Part shown: one piece after another, positions 49,282 through 60,040 of the stretch
Layout: each line of letters starts with the position of its first letter
Position numbering within the stretch: the first letter of the stretch is position 1
NCBI GenBank assembly: GCA_907163375.1
Contig: CAJQUW010005757.1
Location: 1-64,000, forward strand
Reading direction: 5' to 3'
DNA length: 64,000 nt
DNA from: Prostheceraeus crozeri
Taxonomy: Eukaryota > Platyhelminthes > Polycladida > Euryleptidae
Notes under the pieces: generated by a model
What the model saw: only the letters and a program-made list of their open reading frames with translations
Told to the model about the DNA's origin: nothing
Database searches by the model: none
Program-made: the position numbers and the translations under genes

Positions 49282-51168
49282 TTATGCCCGAAAGACTGGC
49301 ATGGTTAGTATCGGTGCTGAAGTGAGATAGTTCTTGAGGGTAGTGAAAGCGGTTTGACAGCTTTCTGTCCAAGTGAAGGAATGATCCTCCCGAATCAAAT
49401 CATGTAGAGGCTTGGCGATCCGCACAAAGTCTCTGACAAATCGTTGGTAATAAGATGCGAATCCTAAGAATTCCTTCACCTGTTTGGCCGTTGTGGGTGT
49501 AGGCCATTTTTTTACTTTGTTCGTCTTCTCTGGATCGGTATGGATGCCATCTGGCGTCACCATATGTCCGAGATATCGAACAGACTGTAAGGCCCATTGA
49601 CATTTCTTAGTGTTAAGTTGTAGATGTGCATCCCTCAACCTTGATAAAACCAATTCTATGTCCTGCAGATGGTCAGTCCAATTTCGACTGAAGATGATTA
49701 TATCATCTAAGTACACCAAACAATTGACACCCACGAGGCCCCGCAATTTATCATCCATCATTCGTTGGAATGTGGCGGGGGCCGAAGCAAGTCCAAATGG
49801 CATCACATTGAACTCGTATAGGCCCAAAGGGCATATGAAAGCAGATTTTTGTTTATCAGAATGTTGGAGCGGAATCTGCCAGTAACCGGATTTGAGGTCT
49901 AGCACCGAGAAGTACGAAGCGCCGTGCATGGCGTCCAAAGCGTCGGATACAGTTGGCAGGGGGTAAGCGTCAAACTGGCATGCTTGGTTCAACTTGCGGT
50001 AATCAACGCAAAAACGAAGGCTACCGTCCCGCTTCTGAACTAATACAATCGGACTAGCCCATGGACTATTGCTGTACGATATAATGCCTTGATCAAGCAT
50101 TTCCTGAATCTGTTTCGTAACTTCTGCTTTCAAGTGTGGTGGGATTCGCCTGCAAGCCTGACGAATAGGTGCGTGGGCACCCGTATTTATACGATGTTCT
50201 ACCCCGGAAGCTCGACCCAATGGCCGGTGGTCAGACATGAAAACATCGTCATATTGGTTTAATAATGTTTGCAATTGTGAACTTTGGAAAGCTGTGAGGG
50301 TTGTGTCTTGCGCATTTATCTGATTTCTATCGGGACCTTTATGCATTACTTGACATATTCTGTTGGAGGATTCCTCCAAGTTTTCGCCCTCATCCTGGAC
50401 AAATGAGATATTGTCGACCTCATAGCTAGCTACAAAAGGTTCAAATTTGCCGATAACTTCATTTTTGATGATGACCGAATCATCATTGTTATTGACAATA
50501 GGAATTATTATATTTTTATTACTCACAGTGATGATAGAGGGCAAAAAGGTCAGCCCCAAACGAACAGTTTCTGAGCTGTCAGCAACAATGCCAGATATAG
50601 GTGCCCCCAAGGTACCTTTAAATCGAAGGCGAGCCCGAACTAACTTCACAGATTTGGGAGGAATTTCTATTTTGTCATTAACCCCTATTTTCATAACGGT
50701 GTTACGACCCGTTAATATTGGCAATATAACCCCAGGTCTTTTCAGCCACACCTGACTACAGTCTAGATCAATGACTGACCGTTCCGGTAATGGGAAGTCC
50801 ATTCCTAAAATCAAATCAATAGACAAATCACTGGAGACTACTAATGATCGAGTAGGACAATATTTACCAAACGCTATTTTGGTATCAGCTATACCGACAA
50901 TTTGTAGTTCTTCGTCTTTAGGGCCTCGAACATCTAGTTGACTGTTTGCGGGCAAGGGCTCATAAGTGGAGACAATCCTATTACTACATACCGAGCAATC
51001 AGCTCCGGTATCTATCAGTGCTATGACTTCTCGTCCCTCTACCATAACAGAAACATTTGCCCTAATGCGGTCCCTTTTAGTAGTAACAGCGACAGAACGG
51101 GACGCATCTACCACTTTTGAGCGTTTCCCGCTGTGCAGAATCGAGCGATGTGTCCTTTGCCTGAACAT
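49282..51168 (-). pseudogene. Gypsy pol part 1: protease and reverse transcriptase
   Basis: The aspartic protease motif is ALIDTGADCS. The reverse transcriptase carries SPWASPIVLVQKRDGSLRFC, VDYRKLNQ, FSVLDLKSGYWQI, FNVMPFGLASAPATFQRMM and the catalytic VYLDDIIIFS, then YLGHMVTPDG and the connection FLGFASYYQRFV. These domains copy the RNA genome and process the polyprotein. The frame opens inside the gag overlap with no ATG, in line with frameshift expression. A TAA at 49284-49282 stops it just before RNase H. Confidence 0.93.
51066..51129 (-). promoter_or_regulatory. Predicted -1 ribosomal frameshift signal (GGGAAAC plus stem-loop)
   Basis: On the minus strand G_GGA_AAC occupies 51129-51123 in the gag frame (gcG GGA AAC), the exact X_XXY_YYZ pattern. 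It lies inside the gag/pol overlap, and pol continues in the -1 frame. About 15 nt downstream, ATGCGTCCC (51108-51100) can pair with GGGACCGCAT (51075-51066) with one bulge, forming a 9-bp stem. The spacer is longer than usual. Confidence 0.75.
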
Positions 51169-52430
51169 TTAAAGCACACTATTTCTTGATTTCGTTCCGG
51201 ATCTAACGAATTCGATGCTGCTGCTGGTGATGTTATAGGGTGTGGTGAAGCAGAAATTGTAGGCACGTCAACATGGGGTTGTGCTGTAGTTGGAAGGTCG
51301 CTCGTCCTGTGTACAGCCGAGGTTGGTGCAGAATAACCTAATTGTCTACCCTGCGGAGGTGTGTAAACATTTTGAGGAATAAGCGGTAATTGTCTTATCT
51401 GGCGATCATGTGATGCAGAGCGCCAAGGTACAGAGACATTGTTTGGCCATATTTGATGTTGTGGTGACGACTGAGCGCCTCGAGAACCATATTGATACAC
51501 TGGTTGTCGAAAATTTCGACGCTCTACTGGAGTCGTTGCCGACGTAATGAATCGGAACGGTGAAGTACAGGAGGCAGCAATGTGGCCAAAATTATTGCAC
51601 TTATAGCAACGTATGGAAGAATTGGAAGCAGAAATAGTAGAAGTCCGTGTCTGCGGAACATTTGATTCTACCCTTTCAAATCGAGTGACGACATCCAAGT
51701 AGTCGTTCAATTAATTTGGTGGAAACCTGGACATTGACAATTTAACATCCCTCCTCGTATCTCGTGGCATTAGCGTATTCAAAACTCGACGCTCCAAGTC
51801 ATCGGTACGCAAATCTGGGAATGCGTGTCTGCAAATGCGCAGAAGTACATCAGCGTAATCGCGGATTGTCTCATCTTTCGTCCGCATACGCGACTCGTAC
51901 GCCGCTTCCGCCTCTACGGTTGTTGCAAACGGGCAATACCTACATCGCGATTCGTGGATCACTTCTGCGTAAGTGTGGGTATCTGCTCGATCCACAACAA
52001 TTTCATTAGGCCTACCTACGGTTTTGATAAATAACAAACGCAATTTACGTGAATCTGAAAAGTTATCGGCGAGCAACTCGAAGAACTTGAGCCAACGATC
52101 AAAGGCTAATTTCCCATCAAATTTTTGCAAAGCATTTAAATCGTCCGGGATTTTATTTGTATTTGATGGCTTATCCTGTAATAGAGAGGTGCATTTGTGT
52201 TCAATGGTATCGATTTTTGTCTGGAGCTTAGCCAGATCGTGGACTATGTCAGAAGTTAAGTTCATGTTTGCAATACCTTTCCCTTCTGCTTCTCGTCTAG
52301 TAAAAAAATCAAGGTCATCAGCGTTCAAAACAGGTTCACCATCCGTTTTGACACGTGATTCCTGCTGACTCCTACCCCGGAATGGTGTTGTAGCTGAAAA
52401 CCCCGTCGAACCAAAGCCATAGTGCGACAT
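51108..52430 (-). pseudogene. Gypsy gag with one in-frame stop
   Basis: Gag forms the virus-like particle and packages the RNA. The frame starts MSHYGFGSTGF 39 bp after the LTR and includes a capsid-like region (KFDGKLAFDRWLKFFELLAD, YAEVIHESRC, ETIRDYADVLLRIC). Two CCHC zinc knuckles follow (CYKCNNFGHIAASC and CFKCSGKGHIARFC), and the frame ends with TAG at 51110-51108. A single TAA at 51713-51711 breaks it between the capsid region and the knuckles, in the same frame on both sides; a CAA-to-TAA change would explain it. The last 60 bp overlap pol in the -1 frame. Confidence 0.9.
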
Positions 52431-52448
52431 AATGGAATACTGATCGGT

Positions 52449-52466
52449 TCTATACCGCTGTCACCA
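52449..52466 (-). promoter_or_regulatory. Primer-binding site
   Basis: Two bases after the 5' LTR the minus strand reads TGGTGACAGCGGTATAGA. TGG is the complement of a tRNA CCA end, as expected of a (-)strand primer site. I cannot assign the tRNA species. Confidence 0.7.
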
Positions 52467-52468
52467 AG

Positions 52469-53448
52469 TGTAACGGGCCGAGCTAGTAGATGTAAATTAG
52501 TTGGGTAGGTATGATGCGCGTACTGTAAGTGTTACGTTATAAACCTACCGATTGCTGCCAATGGTGTCCTTTGAATCCTCAGCAGTCTCCAATCCTTTAG
52601 CTCTTGTCGTAGAAGCAGCAGTTCACTATTGAGATTATTTATTATTATTCTGAGAACAATACCCAAACCAGAAGGCCCATAGGTATTATTCACGGCACTA
52701 ATTTTAGCCAACCCAAGGGGATATAGGTAGGACAATGTCAAATTACCAGACCAATCGTATCAAAGGCTATAAGCTAGTTATTATCAACACGTGAATGACT
52801 TTAAGTCTAACCCAACTCCGAAGAGCTATAGGTCTATTATTATTATTATTATCTGTGACAGCGTAAACCCAACTCGGAGAGCTTTAGGTTTCTTATTATT
52901 AATACTATGTACGTGAAATAGCAAACCAACTCGGAGAGCTATAGGTTTGTTGTTATTATATTTAACTTATGTAGCAGAGCAAACCCAACTCGTGAAGTTA
53001 TAAGTTTACTCAGCCACTACACTTACTATACAATTTATTTAATAAACAAATGTGTTACTATTCTCTATACATAAACATATAACACAATCACACCGGACAA
53101 GTCACATACCACTTTGCCGTATACTTTGTTACTGATTGTTTCGTTCTAGTCGTGAACAGAGTTCACCAAATTTATTAAATCGACTTATAAAGCATATTTA
53201 AGCGACAGCGTCGTTCATTTTGTTATTGGTAATCATTTGGATATTGCATGCCTTCTATTATTCGGCACCTATATATATCATGATTATATATAATTCGTTG
53301 TTTCCCAGTACCATCAATAAGCATAATAAGCATAAATAATACATTTAAATGTACACATTTTCATGCCATTTAAAAACGAAACTAACATTTATAGTTTCAT
53401 TGAAGTGTCACGTAATCAATGATATCATAGTAAAACAATACTACTACA
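52469..53448 (-). repeat. Gypsy 5' LTR (980 bp)
   Basis: The promoter-bearing LTR relative to the minus-strand transcript, about 99% identical to the 3' LTR. Near identity indicates a recent insertion if no gene conversion has occurred. It carries the same internal repeat array. Confidence 0.96.
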
Positions 53449-53452
53449 TGAC
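53449..53452. repeat. Gypsy target-site duplication, right (TGAC)
   Basis: Matches 40105-40108. Confidence 0.9.
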
Positions 53453-53593
53453 AACAAGGCCAGTTCTTCGCTTTGCGCAAAAACTCGCCCTTCCCCCCTC
53501 GCGTAATCACTCGTGTTGTCACCTTTAATTGCATTCTCAGAAGTCGCTGCCAATTTTATGCACTTCTTGAGATTCTTCATTCTTCAGAATTAT

Positions 53594-53905
53594 CAAGCAG
53601 AACATGCCTTTTTCAATCAGAGCTTAGGATACTTATGCTACTATTCATCACATCAGAATCTAGATAACTTCCGTGCTGCAGGTATACATATGCTTGTGGA
53701 TGCAGTTATTAGAATGCATTCTTTTGCAAATAGAGATTTACTTGAAACATGCTGAGATCAACCTTGTTTTTTGCACTGATACTTGATTCGAGCAGAACAT
53801 GCCTTTTTTTAATTCAGAACTCATGAACATGATGCTACATTTCATCACATTAGAAACTGGAGAACTTCCGTGCTGCAGACATATGATCATAGATGCACAG
53901 TCAAT
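53594..53905. repeat. Diverged tandem duplication, about 195-bp unit
   Basis: Two adjacent copies share AGCAGAACATGCCTTTTT, ATCACATYAGAA and AACTTCCGTGCTGCAG at a spacing of about 195 bp. A shorter third match (GATTTACYTGAAGCATG) occurs at 53735 and 54243. Confidence 0.7.
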
Positions 53906-54100
53906 CGAGTGTCTTCGTCTGATACACGTCTGACTTCACGACATGGCTTAAGATGCTTCGGTGGACAATCGATCCCCGCTACTTGCCTTAATGTCGGCGG
54001 TCACAATTGTGACGTGTTATTTATTCATTGATTATTATTGCCTTGACAACTGATGTGTGGTGGTGAGGGTTTGATCCTGCCAATTGACTGAGTCGCGTAA

Positions 54101-54173
54101 GTGGCTCGTAGCTCACTTCGTTAGAGCACAGGTCTAGTTAACCTTGGTCGTAGGTTCGAATCCTACCAGCCGC
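54101..54173 (+). tRNA. tRNA-Thr(AGT)-like sequence, probable pseudogene or SINE head
   Basis: The D-arm is TAGCTCACTTCGTTAGAGCA. The anticodon loop CTAGTTA presents AGT (Thr). The T-arm GTAGG-TTCGAAT-CCTAC pairs perfectly, and the 3' strand CAGCCGC plus A can pair with GTGGCTG of the 5' end. One extra C in the 5' acceptor strand (GTGGCTCG) and a weak anticodon stem (4 bp) argue against function. No pol III T-run follows within about 15 bases. Confidence 0.6.
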
Positions 54174-55467
54174 ACATCTCTTGCATGGCAATCTGATCTA
54201 TCGTGTATTTAATTTAATCTCATTGTTGTTATCTGCAAATAGGATTTACCTGAAGCATGGTGAGATCAAACGAGGAACTGAGTGAGCAGTAAAAATTACC
54301 TCGTTCGAATTCATGAGACATAAAACATATATTATAAATAATTTTTGCGCTTCCTGATACCAACAATATTATATAGTATTTCGTCAGTTTATGAAGAACA
54401 TCTTTTCACACTCTTCATCAAACATGCACAACGTACTCATAACATACATTACTTATTTCTTCCATGATTTCTGAATCACCATCAATGTCAGTCTACAATT
54501 TCCCGAATGAATTTTCATTTGAAACACTTTTTTAAATTATACATTGTAATTTCATAAATTATGAAAACATGAAAATATGAACAAAATGATTCATGAAATT
54601 ATAGAAGAACAAAAGCCTTAAGGTGCACGCAGAAAACTTTTAAGAAACATAGACGCAAATAGAAATAGGGAAATTAACCAGAATTATACGTGCGGTACGA
54701 GATGAACTTTCGATGGATTCTCGTTATTAGATGAACTTCTTTTGCTATAAATTGCTTTCACCTTCAGTCGTTCTGACGCATGGATTTAATGGCAATTAAA
54801 GATTTTCACCAGATGTCCCCTATTTCAGTCTCAGAAATTTGATTCATCGGCATTATGTGAAGTTTCTAGATCGCTATACTGATCAAAATCCTCCTCAAAC
54901 TTTGGATCTTTACTTATTGATTGAAGCATCTCAGTTCAAGCAATAAAGAGACCAGATAGAAAAGGGCCAAGATCAAATTTGTGGCCTAAAAATTAAAAGC
55001 GTCGAAAGCTGATGCAAGAAGGAAGTCTATATTCAAGAACTGGAGCGAATTTTAATAATTCAATAATTGATCAAAGTCTGGTATTAAACATGTGTTGTAC
55101 ATGTATCATAGTCAAACTCGTCAGCTAATTTTTTCTGCATTTTAGTGACACTGTCAGATACAGTCCGGCAACCAGAATGAGTTTCTGCAGGGGACGAGGA
55201 CGAAAATGAGACTTTTACAGAGTGATGCACACTTTATTCCTACAACGAATCTGCGCGTCAGTCGAATTTTAGTTCCACAAAACCAAATCCCTGAATTCTA
55301 GTTAGTGGCAACTTCTACACCTTCTCCATTTCTATTTCAGATCTTTCGAAATGAATTTCAAACATTTCCAGACGGATTTCAGATTTCTCCAATTAAATTT
55401 TAGATATTCGTCAACAATGTCAGCTTCGAACATGTCTGAAATTCAATTGGAGAAATTTGAAATCCAT

Positions 55468-56140
55468 CTTACTTGCTTACTTACCGTCCGGTTTTACGTC
55501 CTTGGTTCCACCAGTTTTGAGGGTTGGACGGTATTCCATGCCGATTCCAATGTTGAGGACGGATAGCGCTCCTCCATGCACCACGATCCTGTGCAGTTTG
55601 ACGATCGAGCCGCAGGTCGCGGAGGTCCTTGTCCACATTGTGAATCCATCTTTTCTTCTGTCCTCCTCGGATGTTCGGACCAGGCACTTTAAAGGTCATA
55701 ATTTTCTTTGGCCATAGGCAGTTAGGCATACGCTCCAAGTGCCCGAACCATCGAAGGCGACTTGACCTCAGAACGCTTTTAAGGTTTGTGATGCCTAGGG
55801 CATGCCTTAGTTCAGCCATCGATTTCCGCTCACTTAACTTCGTGGAGCAGATCCATCGGATCATCGCATTTTCATTTCTTTCCAGTCGGCTCACATCATC
55901 AGTCTTCACAGCCCACGTTTCTGAGGCGTAAAGCAGCACACTTCGGACACAGGCTTGGTAAACATATCCTCTTCGCCGGAGGGAGATGCCACGATTGGTG
56001 AGCACTGGAAGCAACTCACGGAATGTTTTCCAAGCCGACTTGAGTCTCGTGGTTGTCGCACCAAAGCATCCTCCTGTTTGATCTATCATGTCGCCAAGGT
56101 AGCAGAATGATGTCACAGCTTCCAATTCTGGTAATGTCTG
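55468..56140 (-). pseudogene. RTE-like LINE 3' end
   Basis: An open minus-strand frame (56125-55481) gives the reverse-transcriptase C-terminal region: VTSFCYLGDMIDQTGG, CVRSVLLYASETWAV and LRWFGHLERMPN. The YLG...SVLLYGAETW...GH..RM pattern is typical of RTE-like LINEs. It lacks the catalytic domain (5' truncated), ends in a normal stop and is followed by a TAAG-type microsatellite tail (55470-55487). Confidence 0.82.
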
Positions 56141-56408
56141 AAATTAATTTGGAAATCTATGTGGAAATATCTGAAATAGACCAGGAAAATGTGTAATTGG
56201 TTGACGTATGAATTATCCGGTATCCGGTACCGCATAGACAACTATTCGGTTACCGGATAACAAAACCACTATCCTGTGCAACCCTAATGTTAATAACCTT
56301 TTTTATCTCCATTCAATCACCTGACGATGACTGTTGGTGACAGCTGAAGAGCCTCGTACAAAAAAAGATTATTTTGAAAAAGAATAAACATCGTTTTCTG
56401 CGTGTTCC

Positions 56409-56705
56409 TCATAGCAAATGAAACAATGTCAAACACGTTATTTCAATCAATTGAATCATATTTTTGCAAACATTTCCGTTCCCTGCAGACACTCGCTCTG
56501 GCTGCCGGACTATCACAGTGGTTTCTCCCTCAGTCAAAAGGACTAGTAGGGGAGAGCTAGAAGGTATGAACCACCCTGGATCAGGACGATGTAGCTTTTT
56601 GTCTGTTCCATCAATGAGTACCTCTGTACCACTGCATGATGTCTCAAAAACCAAGTAATAAGCGGTAGAACCATATTTATCCATAATAAATCTTAAATGG
56701 AAATA
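56409..56705 (-). other. Unrecognised open frame
   Basis: A roughly 100-residue minus-strand frame with protein-like composition (YYLVFETSCSGTEVLIDG, LVLLTEGETTVIVRQPERVS). I do not recognise it. Its last part overlaps a 36-bp repeat found inverted at 55159, so it may be transposon-derived. No splice or start evidence. Confidence 0.3.
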
Positions 56706-57496
56706 AATACTGGAGTTTTCCACTTAATATACCCCTCCACTTAATATGCCCGGATATATTAAGTGGAAATTAGTACCAGTTAATATACCCGGGTATATTA
56801 ACTCGCGCTAAACTTTCATTATGTCTTTGCAACATTCAGCCATTTTCTTGGATATAACACTTCTGATGATTTTTGTAAATCAAGTCACTCTTCTTGGTGT
56901 CTCATGTCAATACAGCGGAAGAAGATTAGGCGAAGTGATAAGTCTTATTACCTGCATACTAGGGTTTTCAAAATCCCGACTTTTTCTGATCTCGCGATTA
57001 GCAGGCTTAATTCATTTATCGATAGTATGCGTAGGCTGAACAATACTAGTCGTTGTTTTAAATTCTTTGACGAGTATTTTGAACGATGCACTGTACACTA
57101 CAGCTAATTATATCAGATAGACATGTGCGTTAATGTCCATGAATTAGCAATAACTTATCTTTCTCACATGCAGACAGAAGCTATAACAACAAGTCGATCT
57201 GGTTGTCACAGATAATATGCGTTGTCACATTAAAACCAGGGTGCCTATTGCACAAAACTTCATTAGCTGATATTATTAGCTAATAATTCCGGCACAATTG
57301 CAGGAAACATTTATTAACTAATGAAATTCATTAGCTCACGAGATTTTCATTAGCTCATAATTTTTATCAACGAGCTGTTGCACAAACAACGAATAATATT
57401 CATGAGCTAATAACAAAGCGGTCGATTCACTGATAGAGTTTATTAACCTTCCGAGATTGATAGGATCTATTATTTCACAATTTGATGCAATTGCAA

Positions 57497-58773
57497 ATGG
57501 ATTTTGAAAGCAACAATGACAGTGACAGTTAAATTTTTTTTGAAGCCGGAATTAACCGCGAACGTATATATAAAGACAGAACGAATTTTGACGTTTTTGT
57601 CGATGAGGAGCACAAGGAAAAATTTAGGCTAAATGAAGAGATGGTACAGTACATTGAAGCACGTGTTAAATAAATAAATAAATGAACCTTGTTTATACTC
57701 GGAAGCACATTAGGCACAGAGCCTTTCTTCCATGTGGCCGAGTTCCATTTATCCCACTCCCATTCTTTTTGTGCTGAGTGCCTAGCAAGAATGCAGAGTG
57801 TGCCTATTTTAAAAGTTTAAGGTTTGACCCGACCAAGGTTTGAACCATGGTCTCCCGGACGCAAAGCGAACACTCTACCACAAGGCCACAGCGCCTTATT
57901 GGAAACGAATTGCGACACGCGACCAAAAGAAGTCATGCTCTGTCTCCCAGACAACAGATCCTTTTATGTCTAAGGTTTCTCAGTGGAAATGCATTTTACC
58001 ATATAACTGGCGATGTCCATAGTGTGCACAAAAGTTCCGTTTGCCGCGCAATCCACTCAGTCGTAGCCACAATCAGTGGAACATTGCAAGCAGAATTCGT
58101 ACATTTTCCGTCAAATGTTGCAAATGTTCAACAGCAATTTTTTGCGATTGGTGGAATGCCGTATGTTTGTGGGTTGATGGATGGGACATTAGTGCAGATA
58201 CAAGCCCCATCTGAGAACGAACATCAGTTTGTGGATAGGCACGGAAATCATTCAATTAACGCATTATTCGTATGTGGATCGAAGTTAGAGTTTTATTTCG
58301 TCAGTGCACGATACCCTGGCAGTGTGCATGATGCCAGAGTGTTGAGGAATAGTTCACTACAACGGCTTTACAATACAGGGTGGAGGCCATCTCCTTCTGC
58401 CATTCTGTTGGGAGATTCAGATTACCCATGCTGTGACTGGCTCATTCCACCCGTAAGACGTCCAGAAACGGAACCAGAAAGACGATTCAATACTGCTCAC
58501 AAGTCAACTAGATCTGTGATAGAACGTGCCTTCGGTCTTCTGAAACAAAGGTTTGCTGTTTTGCAAACGCCTCTGAGAGTAAAATCTCCGGAATTTGCTT
58601 GCGAAATGATAAAAGCATGCGCAGTGTTGCATAACATGTGCATCAAATACATGAGTGCACCATCAGACATTCCAGAAATTAACGAAGATGAAGATTTCCC
58701 AGAAGACAACCTTCCATACGAGGAAACCATGCAGCGGAGGCAGCATCTCATCAACTATTTTTCGATTTCTTAG
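57497..58773 (+). pseudogene. Harbinger (HARBI1-like) transposase, split by a SINE
   Basis: The N-terminal part starts at the ATG at 57497, hits TAA at 57530, then continues open with RERIYKDRTNFDVF and EKFRLNEEMVQYIEARV. A SINE (57669-57893) follows, then the main frame to 58773. Counting from the ATG at 57847, the DDE residues are D112 (GLMDGTLVQI), D190 (LLGDSDYPC) and E226 (SVIERAFGLLKQRF). These match PIF/Harbinger transposases, which cut and paste the element. The ATG at 57847 lies inside the SINE and is not the native start. Confidence 0.9.
57669..57893 (-). repeat. tRNA-derived SINE, copy 2
   Basis: The tRNA-like head is on the right (minus strand TGGCCTTGTGGTAGAGTG as A box, GGTTCAAACC as B box). 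The body matches 32790-32984, and an ATTT-type tail lies at 57669-57684. It interrupts the Harbinger transposase between ARV and LIGNELRH. Confidence 0.85.
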
Positions 58774-59122
58774 ACTTTTGTTTGTACGAGCATGATTTCG
58801 GAGCTTTGTCATATTGAATAGAAATACATGTACTAATATCCACAAGAATTTTCTAGCTTCTTTATATACTAGTATTCGTTAATAAGCCCGCCATAATATT
58901 TATATCTGTAGGTGGATAATAGTCGGTAAATCTTCATTACTTATTACTATCATTTTATTTATACTATGGTTCGACTTATCCAAATCCTGAACACTGTTTG
59001 AGTAACACTAAATAGGCAAAACTATAAATTCCAAAGTAATACTTTATTTACTATTACATGTACAATCAATCAATTTCTACATGAGGAATGTTGAGATCGG
59101 ACTCCAGCTTCAGAACTTCTAA

Positions 59123-59782
59123 CTAAAGTTTCCTCACTTCCAACTTAGCTTTCTTCACGCGTAGTTCAGAGATTTCCTCATCAATTTTCCTAAATCTCGC
59201 ACATTTTGCGCATTTTCTTTTCACAGTGTCCTTTTCAGTTTTCGACGTCTCAGGACTCAACAAAAGATTAAGAAAGGATTCCCCATTGATCTTCTTTTCA
59301 CTGCATCCTTCGACAACTGTCGCCTGTGAAGTAGACGGATTCGGAACTGTTATCTCCTCGCTGACATCGAGTCCTTTCACGACAGGATTTGCTTTGCCCA
59401 AAATTTCTAGGACAAGGTTGTCGATTTCGTCGAAGGTTTGAGGGGCAGCACCGGTTTCTTTGTTCTTATCGTATTTAGTGAGAGTTCTCACTCGCAAATT
59501 CGGCCAGACACCATCCCGTAGATAATTGTAGGAATACGTATTCCCAACACCATCAAGTCTGAAAAGAACAATGTTCATTATTATGTACATGTAATTGAAA
59601 GAAAGTGTGTCCATGAAGCGGACATAATTATCACATGTCACTTATATTCTTTTTATATCTTCCCAAGCTTCCATTTTGCTTTTTTTGCCTTCCTTCGTGT
59701 CATTGAAGGAGCCAAATAAAATAGTCTTTGTGGCTTTTATCTCATGCAGAAATGCAAGCTTTTGCGTTATAGTAAAAGGCAT
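59123..59782 (-). pseudogene. Harbinger Myb/SANT-like accessory gene
   Basis: Exon 1 (59782 to about 59645) encodes MPFTITQKLAFLHEIKATKT, ILFGSF and KMEAWEDIKR, the N-terminal half of a Myb/SANT-like DNA-binding domain. Exon 2 (after TTCAG, about 59561-59123) gives NLRVRTLTKYDKNKETG and a C-terminal helix rich in K/E. In Harbinger elements this protein brings the transposase to the ends. The donor site looks lost (AAAAGAATATAAGTG has no GT at the expected place), so the message may no longer splice. Confidence 0.72.
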
Positions 59783-60040
59783 CCTGAACGAACAATTGTA
59801 CATCAAAAGACGTGCACAGGCAGATAAGCAATGATATTCGATGAGACGGTGATTTGTTTTCATGACAATGACATACTTTTGACGTCATCTGCATGGAATT
59901 CCATCATGACATTTATTAGCTGATAACTCTTAATTATCATCGTTTTGTGCAACTGATTTTAGTGGAACTAATAATCATTAGTTATTAGCTCATAAAATAT
60001 TAGCTAATAACTAATGAAGTTTCGTGCAATAGGCCCCTGG

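Larger units (their letters stand above)
40109..53448 (-). mobile_element. Ty3/gypsy LTR retrotransposon with C-terminal TatD nuclease domain
   Basis: A 13.34-kb insertion bounded by two near-identical LTRs and a 4-bp target duplication TGAC (40105-40108 and 53449-53452). Subtracting the nested LINE (about 4.2 kb) and MITE (364 bp) leaves about 8.75 kb. The order on the minus strand is 5' LTR, primer-binding site, gag (two CCHC knuckles), -1 frameshift, protease, reverse transcriptase, RNase H, integrase with GPY/F module, a roughly 340-residue linker, TatD-family hydrolase, polypurine tract and 3' LTR. PR-RT-RH-IN order marks Ty3/gypsy. No envelope gene is visible. This copy has multiple stops and frameshifts and cannot make full proteins. 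Confidence 0.97.
53453..55467. other. Non-coding DNA right of the gypsy element
   Basis: Contains two diverged copies of a roughly 195-bp sequence (about 53594-53760 and 53789-53900) sharing GCAGAACATGCCTTTTT and CTTCCGTGCTGCAG. A tRNA-Thr-like sequence lies at 54101-54173. Otherwise AT-rich, with no gene recognised. Confidence 0.65.
57236..60040. mobile_element. PIF/Harbinger transposon
   Basis: The terminal inverted repeats (CCAGGG..GCCTATTGCAC, then AAACTTCATTAG at both ends) enclose convergent genes for a HARBI-type DDE transposase (plus) and a Myb/SANT-like accessory protein (minus). This two-gene plan is characteristic of Harbinger. The subterminal regions are full of TTAGCTAATAA repeats. 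No clear 3-bp target duplication was found. The transposase is broken. Confidence 0.88.

Noticed and set aside
40109..53448. Endogenous retrovirus with an envelope gene
   Set aside because: No envelope-like frame, signal peptide or membrane segment between integrase and the 3' LTR; that space is filled by the linker and TatD.
52441..53448. Chromodomain in the gypsy polyprotein
   Set aside because: I looked for one after the GPY/F module and found none; the tail is acidic linker plus TatD.
53594..53905. CRISPR-like array
   Set aside because: Only two diverged long copies, and the context is a eukaryotic nuclear genome.
54101..54173. Functional tRNA-Thr gene
   Set aside because: An extra base in the acceptor stem, a weak anticodon stem and no nearby T-run terminator.
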